From: Desulfatirhabdium butyrativorans DSM 18734 | GTDB taxonomy: Bacteria > Desulfobacterota > Desulfobacteria > Desulfobacterales > Desulfatirhabdiaceae | DNA length: 42,446 nt | Reading direction: 5' to 3' | Assembly (NCBI RefSeq): GCF_000429925.1 | Contig: NZ_AUCU01000041.1 | Span: 1 to 42,446 of the forward strand | Shown here: positions 33,946-41,204 of the stretch, one piece after another | Position numbering within the stretch: the stretch's first letter is position 1 | Layout of the letters: each line of letters starts with the position of its first letter | Translations under genes and position numbers: made by a program | The notes under the pieces: generated by a model | What the model was told of the DNA's origin: nothing | What the model saw: only the letters and a program-made list of their open reading frames with translations | The model's database searches: none

Positions 33946-34745
33946 TGTATCCTTTCTCCTTCGATCAATTGCCGGAGGACAGCGCCCGGGTCGGCGGCCC
34001 GGGAAAGGGTTTCACCGATCAGAAAATGGCGGAATCCGGCCTGCGCCAGAAATTCGATGTCCCGCCGGTTGCGGATACCGCTCAGGGCAATGGCCGTGAT
34101 ATCGTTTCGCAGAAGGGGCCGCAAACGGGCGCATACGGAAAGATCCGTCTCGAAGGTGGCGAGATTCCGGGCGTTGATGCCGACCGTGGCGGCGCCGGCC
34201 TGCAGTGCGATCTCGATTTCCCGCTCCGATGCCACTTCGACGAGGGCATCGAGATCCAGTTGCCGGCAGAGCGCGAGCAGCTCCGACAGCAGGCCGGGAT
34301 CCAGGATGCGCACGATCAGCAGGAGGGCATCGAGCCCTGCAGCCCGGGTTTCATAGACCTGATACGGGCTGAGGATGAAATCTTTGCGCAGGACGGGAAT
34401 GGCTACGCTCTCCCGCACCGTGCGGGCATCCTCGAGGCTCCCCCTGAAAAAGGCCGCTTCGGTCAGCACCGACATGGCCGATGCGCCGGCCTTCTCGCAG
34501 GCGCGGGCATAATGCGCCGGATCGATGTCGAGCCGGATGGCACCCTTGGAAGGCGAGGCACGTTTGACCTCGGCAATGACGTGAATCCGGGATGATTCGG
34601 GTCCATCCGGATGGCCGGGGAAGGGCCTTCTCGTTCTGGGTGTGGAGCAGGCCGTTTCGAGAATGGCTTGCGGGATGCGCCGTTGTGACGCTTCGATTGC
34701 GAGGCGCTTGGTCTCCTGAATGGTTTCCAGAAAGTCGGGTTTCAT
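33942..34745 (-). CDS. trpC: Indole-3-glycerol phosphate synthase
   Basis: TrpC closes the indole ring by decarboxylation. The 267-residue barrel has VIAEVKRASPSKGAI (catalytic Glu and Lys), ACEKAGASAMSVLTE, LRKDFILSPYQVYE, DALVEVASEREIE, GINARNLATFETD and ALSGIRNRRDI. Start ATG at 34743-34745 follows TGAGGCCGCC. Its final bases overlap the trpF start as ATGA. Residues around 30-50 form a Pro/Arg-rich insert (STPRTRRPFPGHPDGP). Confidence 0.97.
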   Translation of the reverse strand: MKPDFLETIQETKRLAIEASQRRIPQAILETACSTPRTRRPFPGHPDGPESSRIHVIAEVKRASPSKGAIRLDIDPAHYARACEKAGASAMSVLTEAAFFRGSLEDARTVRESVAIPVLRKDFILSPYQVYETRAAGLDALLLIVRILDPGLLSELLALCRQLDLDALVEVASEREIEIALQAGAATVGINARNLATFETDLSVCARLRPLLRNDITAIALSGIRNRRDIEFLAQAGFRHFLIGETLSRAADPGAVLRQLIEGERIQ

Positions 34746-34752
34746 GGCGGCC

Positions 34753-35778
34753 TCAGATTTTCGGCGTGTGCGCCTGGGTGAAGCGCACAAGGGCGTCGAG
34801 CTTTTCCATAGCTCTGCCGCTGTCGATGGCCTCTTCCGCCATCCGGATGCCTTCCGGAATGTCAGCGGCTTTTTCCGCGCAAACAAGGGCTGCGGCGGCG
34901 TTCAGTAAAACGCAATTGCGGGCATCCCCCGGCTCTCCGGAGAGGATGGCCCGGGTGATGGCCGCATTCGTTTCGGGATCACCGCCGGCCAGCGATTTCG
35001 GGTCTGCGAGGTGGCCAAAGATCATGTCCGGAAACAGATCGTAGGTGCGGATCATGCCGCCTTTGAGCTCCGATACCCGGGTGGGGGCGCAGACGCTGAT
35101 CTCGTCCAGACCGTCATGCCCATGGACGACCATCGCACGTCTGCTGCCAAGCGTTTTGAGGGCCTGGGCAAACAGCTCCGTCAACGAAGGCGCATAGACG
35201 CCCAGCAGTTGGCAATTGGCGCCGGCCGGGTTGGTGAGCGGGCCGAGCATGTTGAACAGGCTGCGGATGCCGACCTCCTTCCGGGCTTTGGCCGCATGGC
35301 GCATGGCCCCATGAAACAGCGGCGCAAAGAGAAAACCGATGCCGATCCCGTTGACGGCTTCTTCCACCACTTCGGGGGGGCAGGAAAGGGAGACGCCGAG
35401 GGCTTCGAGCAAATCGGCGCTGCCGCATTTGCTGGAAACCGAGCGGTTGCCGTGTTTGGCCACCGCTACCCCGCAGCCGGCTACGACGAACGCCGTAGTG
35501 GTGGAAATGTTGAAGGTCCCGGCCATATCGCCTCCCGTGCCGCAGGTGTCCACCACGATCGGCGCATCGGTCTGGATGCGCTTGGCGGTCTTTCGCATGG
35601 TTCGGGCCGCCCCCCCCAGCTCATCCGCTGTTTCCCCTTTGGTGGCCAGCGCCGCCATGAAGGCTGCAATCTGGGTGTCGGCAAGAGCGCCGGAGAGCAA
35701 CGTTTCCATGAGGGATGCGGTTTCGCTTTCGGTCAGGTCTATTCTTCGGACAATTTTTTGGATGCAATCGATGTACAT
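34753..35778 (-). CDS. trpD: Anthranilate phosphoribosyltransferase
   Basis: TrpD adds phosphoribosyl to anthranilate. The 341-residue protein shows VDTCGTGGDMAGTFNISTTTA (the PRPP-binding KLH.G-type region), VAKHGNRSVSSKCGSADLLEALG and FNMLGPLTNPA. Start ATG at 35776-35778 has GAAGGAG 5 bp upstream. It is separate from trpG, unlike the enteric fusion. A repeat cluster of about 190 bp separates it from trpG within the operon. trpC follows 7 bp downstream. Confidence 0.97.
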   Translation of the reverse strand: MYIDCIQKIVRRIDLTESETASLMETLLSGALADTQIAAFMAALATKGETADELGGAARTMRKTAKRIQTDAPIVVDTCGTGGDMAGTFNISTTTAFVVAGCGVAVAKHGNRSVSSKCGSADLLEALGVSLSCPPEVVEEAVNGIGIGFLFAPLFHGAMRHAAKARKEVGIRSLFNMLGPLTNPAGANCQLLGVYAPSLTELFAQALKTLGSRRAMVVHGHDGLDEISVCAPTRVSELKGGMIRTYDLFPDMIFGHLADPKSLAGGDPETNAAITRAILSGEPGDARNCVLLNAAAALVCAEKAADIPEGIRMAEEAIDSGRAMEKLDALVRFTQAHTPKI

Positions 35779-35801
35779 AAAGACTCCTTCGTGATGGGCG
35801 A

Positions 35802-35966
35802 ACACAGGGGTTCGCCCCTACGGGACATATGGATTTCCGCTGTCTCCAGCCATCAGCCTTCTAACCCCTGACTTCTGTCTTCTGACTTCTGTCTTCTGAC
35901 TCCTGTCTTCTGACTCCTGTCTTCTGACTCCTGTCTTCTGACTCCTGACTCCTGCCTCCTCCAATT
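35802..35966. repeat. Repeats inside the trp operon: GTAGGGGCGA scrap plus heptanucleotide array 3
   Basis: GGGCGAACACAGGGGTTCGCCCCTACGG (about 35808-35822 is the core) is a palindrome related to 20895-20929. From 35865 to 35957 some thirteen units of TTCTGAC, TTCTGTC or TCCTGTC follow, the same family as at 15276 and 18168. It lies between trpG and trpD; transcription must cross it. Confidence 0.85.
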
Positions 35967-36563
35967 TCATGCCGCAAGGGCAAGACCTTCGATTTCGCCG
36001 CTCATCGTCAGAAAATTGCGCAGCATCCGCTTCCCGACATGGGTCATTTTGGATTCCGGATGAAATTGAATGCCTTCCGTGGGATGCTCCCTGTGCCGCA
36101 GCCCCATGATTTCACCATCTTCGGATTCGGAGGTGATTTCCAGACAATCCGGGAAATCGTTGCGGAGAACGGCGAGCGAATGGTAGCGCATGGCCTGGAA
36201 AGGGCCCTGGATACCCCGGTACAGGTGTTTCCCGTCTGAGCTGATCATCGAGACCTTCCCGTGCTTGAGCGCCTTGGCATAGCCGACCCTTGCCCCGAAG
36301 GCCATGCCGATGGCCTGGTGGCCCAGGCAGACCCCGAGCATGGGGATGCGGCCCGAGAAATGGCGGATGGCATCGAGGATGATGCCCGCGGATTCCGGCC
36401 TTCCCGGCCCGGGCGAGATGACGATCCCGTTGGGCTGCATCCGCTCGATGTCGGCGATGCCGATGGCGTCGTTTCGGGCCACCCGGACATCGGCGCCCAG
36501 TTGTTCGAGATACTGGATCAGGTTGTAGGTAAAGGAGTCGTAGTTGTCGATCATCAGAATCAT
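35967..36563 (-). CDS. trpG: Anthranilate synthase component II (glutamine amidotransferase)
   Basis: TrpG releases ammonia from glutamine for TrpE. The 198-residue class I amidotransferase has LMIDNYDSFTYNL at the start, SPGPGRPESAG, the nucleophile Cys in GVCLGHQAIGMAFG, and the His-Glu pair in IQFHPESKMT. The triad is complete. Start ATG at 36561-36563 is preceded by AAGGAAGGACAACC and overlaps the trpE stop by four bases. It may also serve PabB, as in organisms with a single such subunit; that is not testable here. Confidence 0.97.
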   Translation of the reverse strand: MILMIDNYDSFTYNLIQYLEQLGADVRVARNDAIGIADIERMQPNGIVISPGPGRPESAGIILDAIRHFSGRIPMLGVCLGHQAIGMAFGARVGYAKALKHGKVSMISSDGKHLYRGIQGPFQAMRYHSLAVLRNDFPDCLEITSESEDGEIMGLRHREHPTEGIQFHPESKMTHVGKRMLRNFLTMSGEIEGLALAA

Positions 36564-38074
36564 GGTTGTCCTTCCTTTCCGGAATGCGGCGTGCTGGCGC
36601 CGACGGGTCGAATCCACTGCAGGCCTTTCTGGATGGCCATGGATTTGTTGATGGTTTCCTGATATTCGGTTTCGGGATTGCTGTCTGCCACGATACCGGC
36701 CCCTGCCCGCATGATGAGAGTATCGTTGCGGATGATGGCTGTCCGGATGGTGATGGCAAAATCCATGTTTCCCTGAAACGAGATATAGCCGACCGCGCCA
36801 CCGTAAGGGCCCCTGGCATCCGGCTCCAGTTCGGCAATGATCTGCATGGCCCGGATTTTGGGCGCGCCGCTCAGCGTTCCCGCCGGAAAGCAGCTCTGCA
36901 GCAGGTCGTATGCATCGAGACCCGGTTTGAGCTCCGCCTGGATGTTCGAGACCAGGTGCATGACATGGGAATAGCGCTCCACGAACATCAAATCCGTCAC
37001 CTGCACGGTCCCGGTCGCTGCGACCCTGCCCAGATCGTTTCGTCCCAGATCGACCAGCATCAGGTGCTCGGCCTTCTCCTTTTCGTCGGCCAGCAGTTCA
37101 TTGGCATAGGCCCGATCCTGCTGTTCGGTGGCGCCGCGGGGTCTGGTGCCGGCGATCGGCCGGAGTACGGCCTGGCCGTTTTCCAGACGAACCATGGTTT
37201 CCGGGGAGGAGCCGATCAGGATGGTGCCGCCCAGCCGCATGAAAAACAAATAGGGGGACGGGTTGACGAAACGCTGCATGCGATACAGCAGGAAGGGATC
37301 GCGCGGGGCCGGGCAGCGAAATGGCTGGGAGATGACCGCCTGGATGACCTCGCCTTCCCGGATGTGGTGCAGCACGGTTTGGACCATTTGCAGGAAATGC
37401 GCCCGCGGGTAAACCGGTTCCAGAGACAGGGCTTCCCGTTGCGGACCCTGCTGGGGCGGCGCAGGCGCATCGATCCGCCGAACCAGATCGGCGAGGCGTT
37501 CATCGGCAAGCCGGAAAGCGTCTTCGGCCGATCCGCTGTCGGCCAGGAAAGCCAGGACAATGGCAAAAATCGTGTGCCGGACATTGTCGAACACGATGAG
37601 GGCATCCGGAACGATGAAATGGGCAATAACCTCATCCGGTTTCGTATGGCACGGAATCTTTTCGAAAAACTGCACCATTTCATAATTCAGGTATCCCACA
37701 AGCCCGCCCCAGAACCGGGGAAGGGAAGTCATCTCGGGGATGGAAAACCCTCTCATGAAGTCCCGGAGTACCGGCATGGGGTTCCCTTCATGCAGGCGGG
37801 TGGTGACATCGTTTTTGTCCACAATCTCGATCCGGTCCGCAAAGACATGGAGCTCGTACCGTGCGGATACGCCCATGAAGGAGTATCTGCCCCAGCGCTC
37901 GCCGCCTTCAACGCTTTCGAAGAGAAACACCGGTCGGTCGGGGCCATCGAAGCGGCTGAGCAGGGTGACCGGCGTGTGGAGATCGCCGAGGATTTCGGCG
38001 ACGCGCGGCAGGACCGTACAGTGGTCCGCCATGCCGAGAAATTGCGCGCGATCCGGAAAATGTCGAAGCAGCAT
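36560..38074 (-). CDS. trpE: Anthranilate synthase component I
   Basis: TrpE makes anthranilate from chorismate. The 504-residue protein carries the N-terminal Trp-binding element FLFESVEGGERWGRYSF, a counterpart of the LLES feedback site, and the chorismate-binding C-terminal half with PIAGTRPRGAT, VDLGRNDLGRVA, FPAGTLSGAPKIRAMQII and YGGAVGYISF. It is thus probably feedback-inhibited by tryptophan. Start ATG at 38072-38074 has AAGGAATTTCTCAG upstream. It is the first structural gene of the operon, downstream of the leader and two terminators. Confidence 0.97.
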   Translation of the reverse strand: MLLRHFPDRAQFLGMADHCTVLPRVAEILGDLHTPVTLLSRFDGPDRPVFLFESVEGGERWGRYSFMGVSARYELHVFADRIEIVDKNDVTTRLHEGNPMPVLRDFMRGFSIPEMTSLPRFWGGLVGYLNYEMVQFFEKIPCHTKPDEVIAHFIVPDALIVFDNVRHTIFAIVLAFLADSGSAEDAFRLADERLADLVRRIDAPAPPQQGPQREALSLEPVYPRAHFLQMVQTVLHHIREGEVIQAVISQPFRCPAPRDPFLLYRMQRFVNPSPYLFFMRLGGTILIGSSPETMVRLENGQAVLRPIAGTRPRGATEQQDRAYANELLADEKEKAEHLMLVDLGRNDLGRVAATGTVQVTDLMFVERYSHVMHLVSNIQAELKPGLDAYDLLQSCFPAGTLSGAPKIRAMQIIAELEPDARGPYGGAVGYISFQGNMDFAITIRTAIIRNDTLIMRAGAGIVADSNPETEYQETINKSMAIQKGLQWIRPVGASTPHSGKEGQP

Positions 38075-38110
38075 CTGAGAAATTCCTTGGTTGTATGGCG
38101 TTCAAAACAG

Positions 38111-38143
38111 AAAAGGCCGTGGAAATATCTTCCACGGCCTTTT
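38111..38143 (-). terminator. trp leader terminator hairpin B (trpE-proximal)
   Basis: AAAAGGCCGTGGAA, a 5-nt loop and TTCCACGGCCTTTT form a perfect 14-bp stem ending in T's, 36 bp before trpE. Its arms share the GGCCGTGG core with hairpin A, so the 3' arm of A can pair with the 5' arm of B for about 12 bp. That offers an antiterminator. Confidence 0.85.
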
Positions 38144-38152
38144 CTGGGAAAC

Positions 38153-38187
38153 AAAAAAGGCCGTGGGCGGGAAACGCCCACGGCCTT
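38153..38187 (-). terminator. trp leader terminator hairpin A (leader-proximal)
   Basis: AAGGCCGTGGGCG, a 5-nt loop and CGCCCACGGCCTT form a perfect 13-bp stem, followed on the transcribed minus strand by a T-run (38158-38153). It is a strong intrinsic terminator located 18 bp after the leader peptide stop codon. Confidence 0.88.
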
Positions 38188-38205
38188 GAAGAATCAATTC
38201 ATCAC

Positions 38206-38298
38206 TCAGGCATCGCCGGCGATTCCCCGGGAAACGGTACGCCAGCACCACCAGCATCGTGCTTCGCTTGTTGTCGATTGTACAGAGATGGTTGCCAT
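38206..38298 (-). CDS. trpL: trp operon leader peptide with WW-C-W
   Basis: A 30-codon frame on the minus strand runs from ATG at 38296-38298 to TGA at 38206-38208. It reads MATISVQSTTSEARCWWCWR and then TVSRGIAGDA. Trp codons at residues 16, 17 and 19 (38251-38253, 38248-38250, 38242-38244) are far above chance. The peptide lies between the trp promoter and the terminators, as in attenuator-controlled operons. AGGAA about 11 nt upstream may serve as the ribosome site. It has no function of its own other than sensing charged tRNA-Trp. Confidence 0.85.
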   Translation of the reverse strand: MATISVQSTTSEARCWWCWRTVSRGIAGDA

Positions 38299-38344
38299 GA
38301 TCTTGTGATTCCTGAAAAAGAATACGTTATCTTGATGGTCGAGG

Positions 38345-38373
38345 AAAATATATCGGTGATCGGGCGATGTCAA
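38345..38373 (-). promoter_or_regulatory. trp operon sigma70-type promoter
   Basis: On the minus strand, TTGACA (38373-38368) is followed by exactly 17 bp and TATTTT (38350-38345). That is a perfect -35 and a good -10, about 47 bp upstream of the leader peptide start. No clear TrpR operator is visible. Confidence 0.8.
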
Positions 38374-38460
38374 CAGTTTTTTGTCCTTGATATGGGATTG
38401 TTTTCCGGGATAAGAAGGAAACGGGGTGGCTGGAGGATCGATCCGAAAGCGACGCCCCAG

Positions 38461-38500
38461 CTCATGGCCGGATTTTCATTGCCGGAGGGGGCCGGAGCGG
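38461..38500. repeat. ATGAAAA-type repeat copy at the 5' edge of the DUF1566 gene
   Basis: CTCATGGCCGGATTTTCATTGCC (about 38461-38483) read on the minus strand gives GGCAATGAAAATCCGGCCAT, matching the family copy at 17985-18000. It coincides with the point where the DUF1566 frame loses recognisable sequence. Confidence 0.5.
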
Positions 38501-38501
38501 C

Positions 38502-38984
38502 TTGATCTGGGAGGTGAAACAGAACAAGGATGGCCAAAAAAACTACGAGAACCCCCATGATGCGGACAATGTCTATACCTGGTACAATCCGGCCGATTCC
38601 CATCCGGGTGGTTCCGGTGAAGGCCGCAATACAAAGGATTTCCTGGATGCCCTGAACAGGGCCCGTTTCGGCGGCTACAGTGACTGGCGGCTGCCGACCG
38701 TCAAGGAACTGGCCTGCCTGGTACGATACGAGACGGCGCACCCCGGCCCAACGATCGATACCCGGTATTTTCCCAACACGATGTCTTCCGTTTACTGGTC
38801 ATCCACTGGCAGCGCCGGCTATCCGGACTATGCCTGGCTTGTGGATTTCTACAAAGGCGCCGTCTACGACGGCGAAAAGATTTACGGCAATTTCGTCCGC
38901 GCCGTCCGGGCGCGCCATGATGCCTCCGGCTGCAAAGCCGAAAAGTGTCCCGCAACCAGATGCAACCAATGTGGATCCCCTTGA
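38502..38984 (+). pseudogene. DUF1566 (Lcl C-terminal) domain protein, probably 5'-truncated
   Basis: The frame from a TTG at 38502 (160 residues) contains most of a DUF1566 domain: GLIWEVKQNKDGQ, DNVYTWYNP, TKDFLDALNRARFGGYSDWRLPTVKEL, VYWSSTGSAGYPDYAWLVDF and FVRAVR. The C-terminal tail is Cys-rich (SGCKAEKCPATRCNQCG). Full-length relatives usually have a signal peptide and a 'DNGDG.VTD..TGL.W' lead-in. Here the upstream frame stays open but reads RIFIAGGGRSGLIWEV, and it is derived from a repeat. No start with a ribosome site exists. I infer that the 5' end was lost. The function of the domain is unknown; it occurs in surface and secreted proteins. Confidence 0.65.
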
Positions 38985-39062
38985 CAGCGAAATCGGATGT
39001 ATTATTTTCTGGACGAAATGGAAACTATAACCATCTGATACAAAACGGAAAGGAGGTCCACC

Positions 39063-39506
39063 ATGATGAGCTTGACACCTATTGTATCCAGTAATTGGGT
39101 AGGCCGACCGGCCCGGGACATGTTCAACTGGCTGTGGGAAAATACGTTGCCGTCCTTTTTCGAAGGGGATCGGGAGTGCATGTGGCATCCCCGCATCGAC
39201 GTGGCCGAGAGCGATAGGGAAATTACCGTTACGGCCGAGCTTCCCGGCTTGAGCAAGGACGATGTCGAGATTACCCTGACAAACAATATGCTGACCATCG
39301 GCGGCGAGAAAAAGCGCGAAACCGAGAACAAGAACGAGAACTACCACATGATTGAACGAAGCTTCGGCTCTTTCTGCCGAACGGTTGCCCTGCCGGTGGA
39401 AGTCGATACCGAAAAAATCGATGCCGTATTCAAGGATGGCGTGCTGAGCGTGCGCATACCCAAGAGCGAAAAGGCGGTTCCCAAGAAGATCGCCATTACC
39501 GATTGA
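39063..39506 (+). CDS. Small heat shock protein (Hsp20 / alpha-crystallin)
   Basis: The 147-residue holdase chaperone has an alpha-crystallin domain from about residue 43 to 135: HPRIDVAESDREITVTAELPGLSKDDVEITL, with LTIGGEKK, ERSFGSFCRTVALP and the end motif DGVLSVRIPKSE. A C-terminal KKIAITD supplies the I-x-I anchor used in oligomer assembly. AAAGGAGGTCCACC precedes the ATG. The gene is single and followed by a strong terminator. No sigma32 or CIRCE element is visible in the 78 bp upstream. Confidence 0.95.
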   Translation: MMSLTPIVSSNWVGRPARDMFNWLWENTLPSFFEGDRECMWHPRIDVAESDREITVTAELPGLSKDDVEITLTNNMLTIGGEKKRETENKNENYHMIERSFGSFCRTVALPVEVDTEKIDAVFKDGVLSVRIPKSEKAVPKKIAITD

Positions 39507-39523
39507 TCCTGCCATACAGCCCG

Positions 39524-39560
39524 AAAAAGGCGCCGGACGTTTTCTCCGGCGCCTTTTTTT
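39524..39560 (+). terminator. Intrinsic terminator after the Hsp20 gene
   Basis: AAAAAGGCGCCGGA and TCCGGCGCCTTTTTTT form a 14-bp stem followed by T's, 18 bp after the Hsp20 stop. hemW begins only 27 bp later. Confidence 0.92.
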
Positions 39561-39586
39561 ATGCCGGAAAGGCGCCGATTCTGTTG

Positions 39587-40747
39587 ATGCAAGCCGGCCT
39601 CTACATTCATATTCCCTTCTGCATCCGGAAATGCCGCTACTGCGATTTCTATTCCGTCACCGATCGAAACCGGATCGATGCCTTTCTGTGCGCCCTGCAT
39701 CGGGAAATCCGGCTTCGCGCCGCAGACGGCAACAAGTCCTTCGATACGATTTATATCGGCGGCGGAACCCCTTCCATGCTTTCTTCCGCCCAGATCGGCA
39801 GCATCCTGGAGGCGCTTTTCCGGAGTTTTCCCATCGAGGCATCGTGTGAAGTGACGCTCGAGGCCAATCCGGGTACCGTGGACGGGCAGCGGCTGGCCAG
39901 GCTGAGAGCGCTGGGGATAACCCGTCTCCAACTGGGGATTCAGAGTTTCCAGGATGAGGCGCTGCAATTTCTCGGGCGCATCCATACGGGCCGGGAGGCC
40001 GAACGGGTCCTCCAGGACGCCCTTGCCATCGGCGGGTGGAAGGTGGGGGCGGATTTGATATACAATATTCCGGTGCGGGGCCGCCTTGCCCTGATGCAGG
40101 ATCTGGCGCATCTCGCCCGGATTCGGCCGCATCATCTCTCGTGTTACAGCCTGGGCATCGAAGAGGGCACCGCCCTGCACGATGCCTTGCAGCGCGGGGA
40201 ATTTCAACCGCTTCCGGAAGCGGAAGAAGCCGGCCGGTTCCGGATCGTTGCCGAAAAACTCTCCGATGCGGGATACGCGCAGTATGAAATATCGAATTTC
40301 GCCTTGGTACTTAGTGGCGATGATCATATCAACCGCTCCCGCCACAACGGCAAGTACTGGTCCGGTGCGCCCTATCTGGGCCTGGGGCCCGGCGCCCATT
40401 CCTACCTGCCGCACGTGAGAAGCTGGAACGACCGGAATCTGGCTGGTTATGTTGAAAACCTCTCGCAGGGGCGGCTTCCTCCGGGCGGATCGGAAGCGCT
40501 GAGCCGGGAAAACCGGATGGTCGAGACTGTCTTTCTGGGGCTGCGGACATCGGAGGGCATCGACAGCCATACCTTTCACGCCGACTTTGGCATCGATCTT
40601 GCCGGGATCATCCGGCAGATGATGGCACAGAGACCCTGGCGGCGCCTGATGGCATTCGATGGCGCGCGGGTGGTCCTCACCCGGGATGGGTGGGTGGTGA
40701 TGGATGCCGTCGTCCGGCAGATCGTCGAGCGGATCAGCGGGCGCTGA
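39587..40747 (+). CDS. hemW: Radical SAM heme chaperone HemW
   Basis: The 386-residue protein binds a [4Fe-4S] cluster through C12, C16 and C19 in HIPFCIRKCRYCDFYS. The residue after CxxxCxxC-D is Phe, as in HemW, not the fourth Cys of the oxygen-independent coproporphyrinogen oxidase HemN. Further family blocks are YIGGGTPSML, EANPGTV, RLQLGIQSFQDEALQFLGR, DLIYNIPVRG, YEISNFAL and YLGLGPGAHSY. HemW is believed to insert heme into respiratory enzymes. Start ATG at 39587 is chosen because the protein begins MQAGLYIHIPFC; GGAAAGG lies 14 nt upstream. The upstream frame crosses the Hsp20 terminator, so a start there is unlikely. Confidence 0.93.
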   Translation: MQAGLYIHIPFCIRKCRYCDFYSVTDRNRIDAFLCALHREIRLRAADGNKSFDTIYIGGGTPSMLSSAQIGSILEALFRSFPIEASCEVTLEANPGTVDGQRLARLRALGITRLQLGIQSFQDEALQFLGRIHTGREAERVLQDALAIGGWKVGADLIYNIPVRGRLALMQDLAHLARIRPHHLSCYSLGIEEGTALHDALQRGEFQPLPEAEEAGRFRIVAEKLSDAGYAQYEISNFALVLSGDDHINRSRHNGKYWSGAPYLGLGPGAHSYLPHVRSWNDRNLAGYVENLSQGRLPPGGSEALSRENRMVETVFLGLRTSEGIDSHTFHADFGIDLAGIIRQMMAQRPWRRLMAFDGARVVLTRDGWVVMDAVVRQIVERISGR

Positions 40748-40760
40748 TCGCTGGTTCTTC

Positions 40761-40822
40761 CGGTCCCGCCAAAGGCGGGATTTCGTCTGGGTGACAAAAA
40801 ATAGGGATTTTGCAATTGGCTC
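40761..40822. repeat. MITE-like element, right half
   Basis: GGTCCCGCCAAAGGCGGGAT, TTTCGTCTGGGTGACAAAA and TTTTGCAATTGGCTCC reproduce the right half of the 41789-41940 element. It lies directly after hemW. Confidence 0.8.
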
Positions 40823-40830
40823 CATAGATA

Positions 40831-41144
40831 ACGCATGAACGGAAAACCCCTATTCGGAGCAGCGCGTCGCCTGCGGGCAGGCAATTTTGCGATACAGCGT
40901 GAAATCCTGCGGAACACAGGACAGCCGCCCGATATCGTAAGGGCCGGGCGGGTCCGGATCCGTCCAGAAAAGCCGAATCCAATGAATGATGTGTTTATAT
41001 TGTGATTTCTCCTGGAGAACGCCCGGCCCAATCACGCCTTTGGCGTGATCTCCGGCGGCTTCAGACAAGTTCCCGCTGCATCGCAAAACAGCCTGCCCTC
41101 CGGCTCAGGTTGTATCCAAAACGGGTTTTCCGTTCAGGCACTAG
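40831..41144. repeat. ~95-bp palindromic repeat split by a ~210-bp insertion with 15-bp inverted ends
   Basis: The left part (GCATGAACGGAAAACCCC, TATTCGGAGCAG) and the right part (CCCTCCGGCTCAGGTTGTAT, AACGGGTTTTCCGTTCAGGC) join to form the family element in reverse orientation. Between them lie about 210 bp bounded by TTTTGCGATACAGCG (left) and CGCTGCATCGCAAAA (right), which are 14/15 inverted repeats. The insert contains further palindromes (GGGCCGGGCG/CGCCCGGCCC; ATCACGCC/GGCGTGAT). I find no gene in it; a minus-strand frame around 40850-41086 resembles nothing known. Confidence 0.65.
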
Positions 41145-41204
41145 ACAACACCAGGTGGAGGATATTCAAATTTTTCCATTTTTCTTCGTACCCTTGCGGT
41201 ATTT

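Noticed and set aside
35865-35957. CRISPR array
   Set aside because: Units are 7 bp, contiguous and without spacers; it is a simple tandem repeat.
36566-38308. Long plus-strand open frame opposite trpE and the trp leader
   Set aside because: It reads through the terminators and leader on the wrong strand and has no recognisable sequence.
39341-40825. Minus-strand open frame opposite hemW and the Hsp20 gene
   Set aside because: Crosses a terminator and two strong plus-strand genes.
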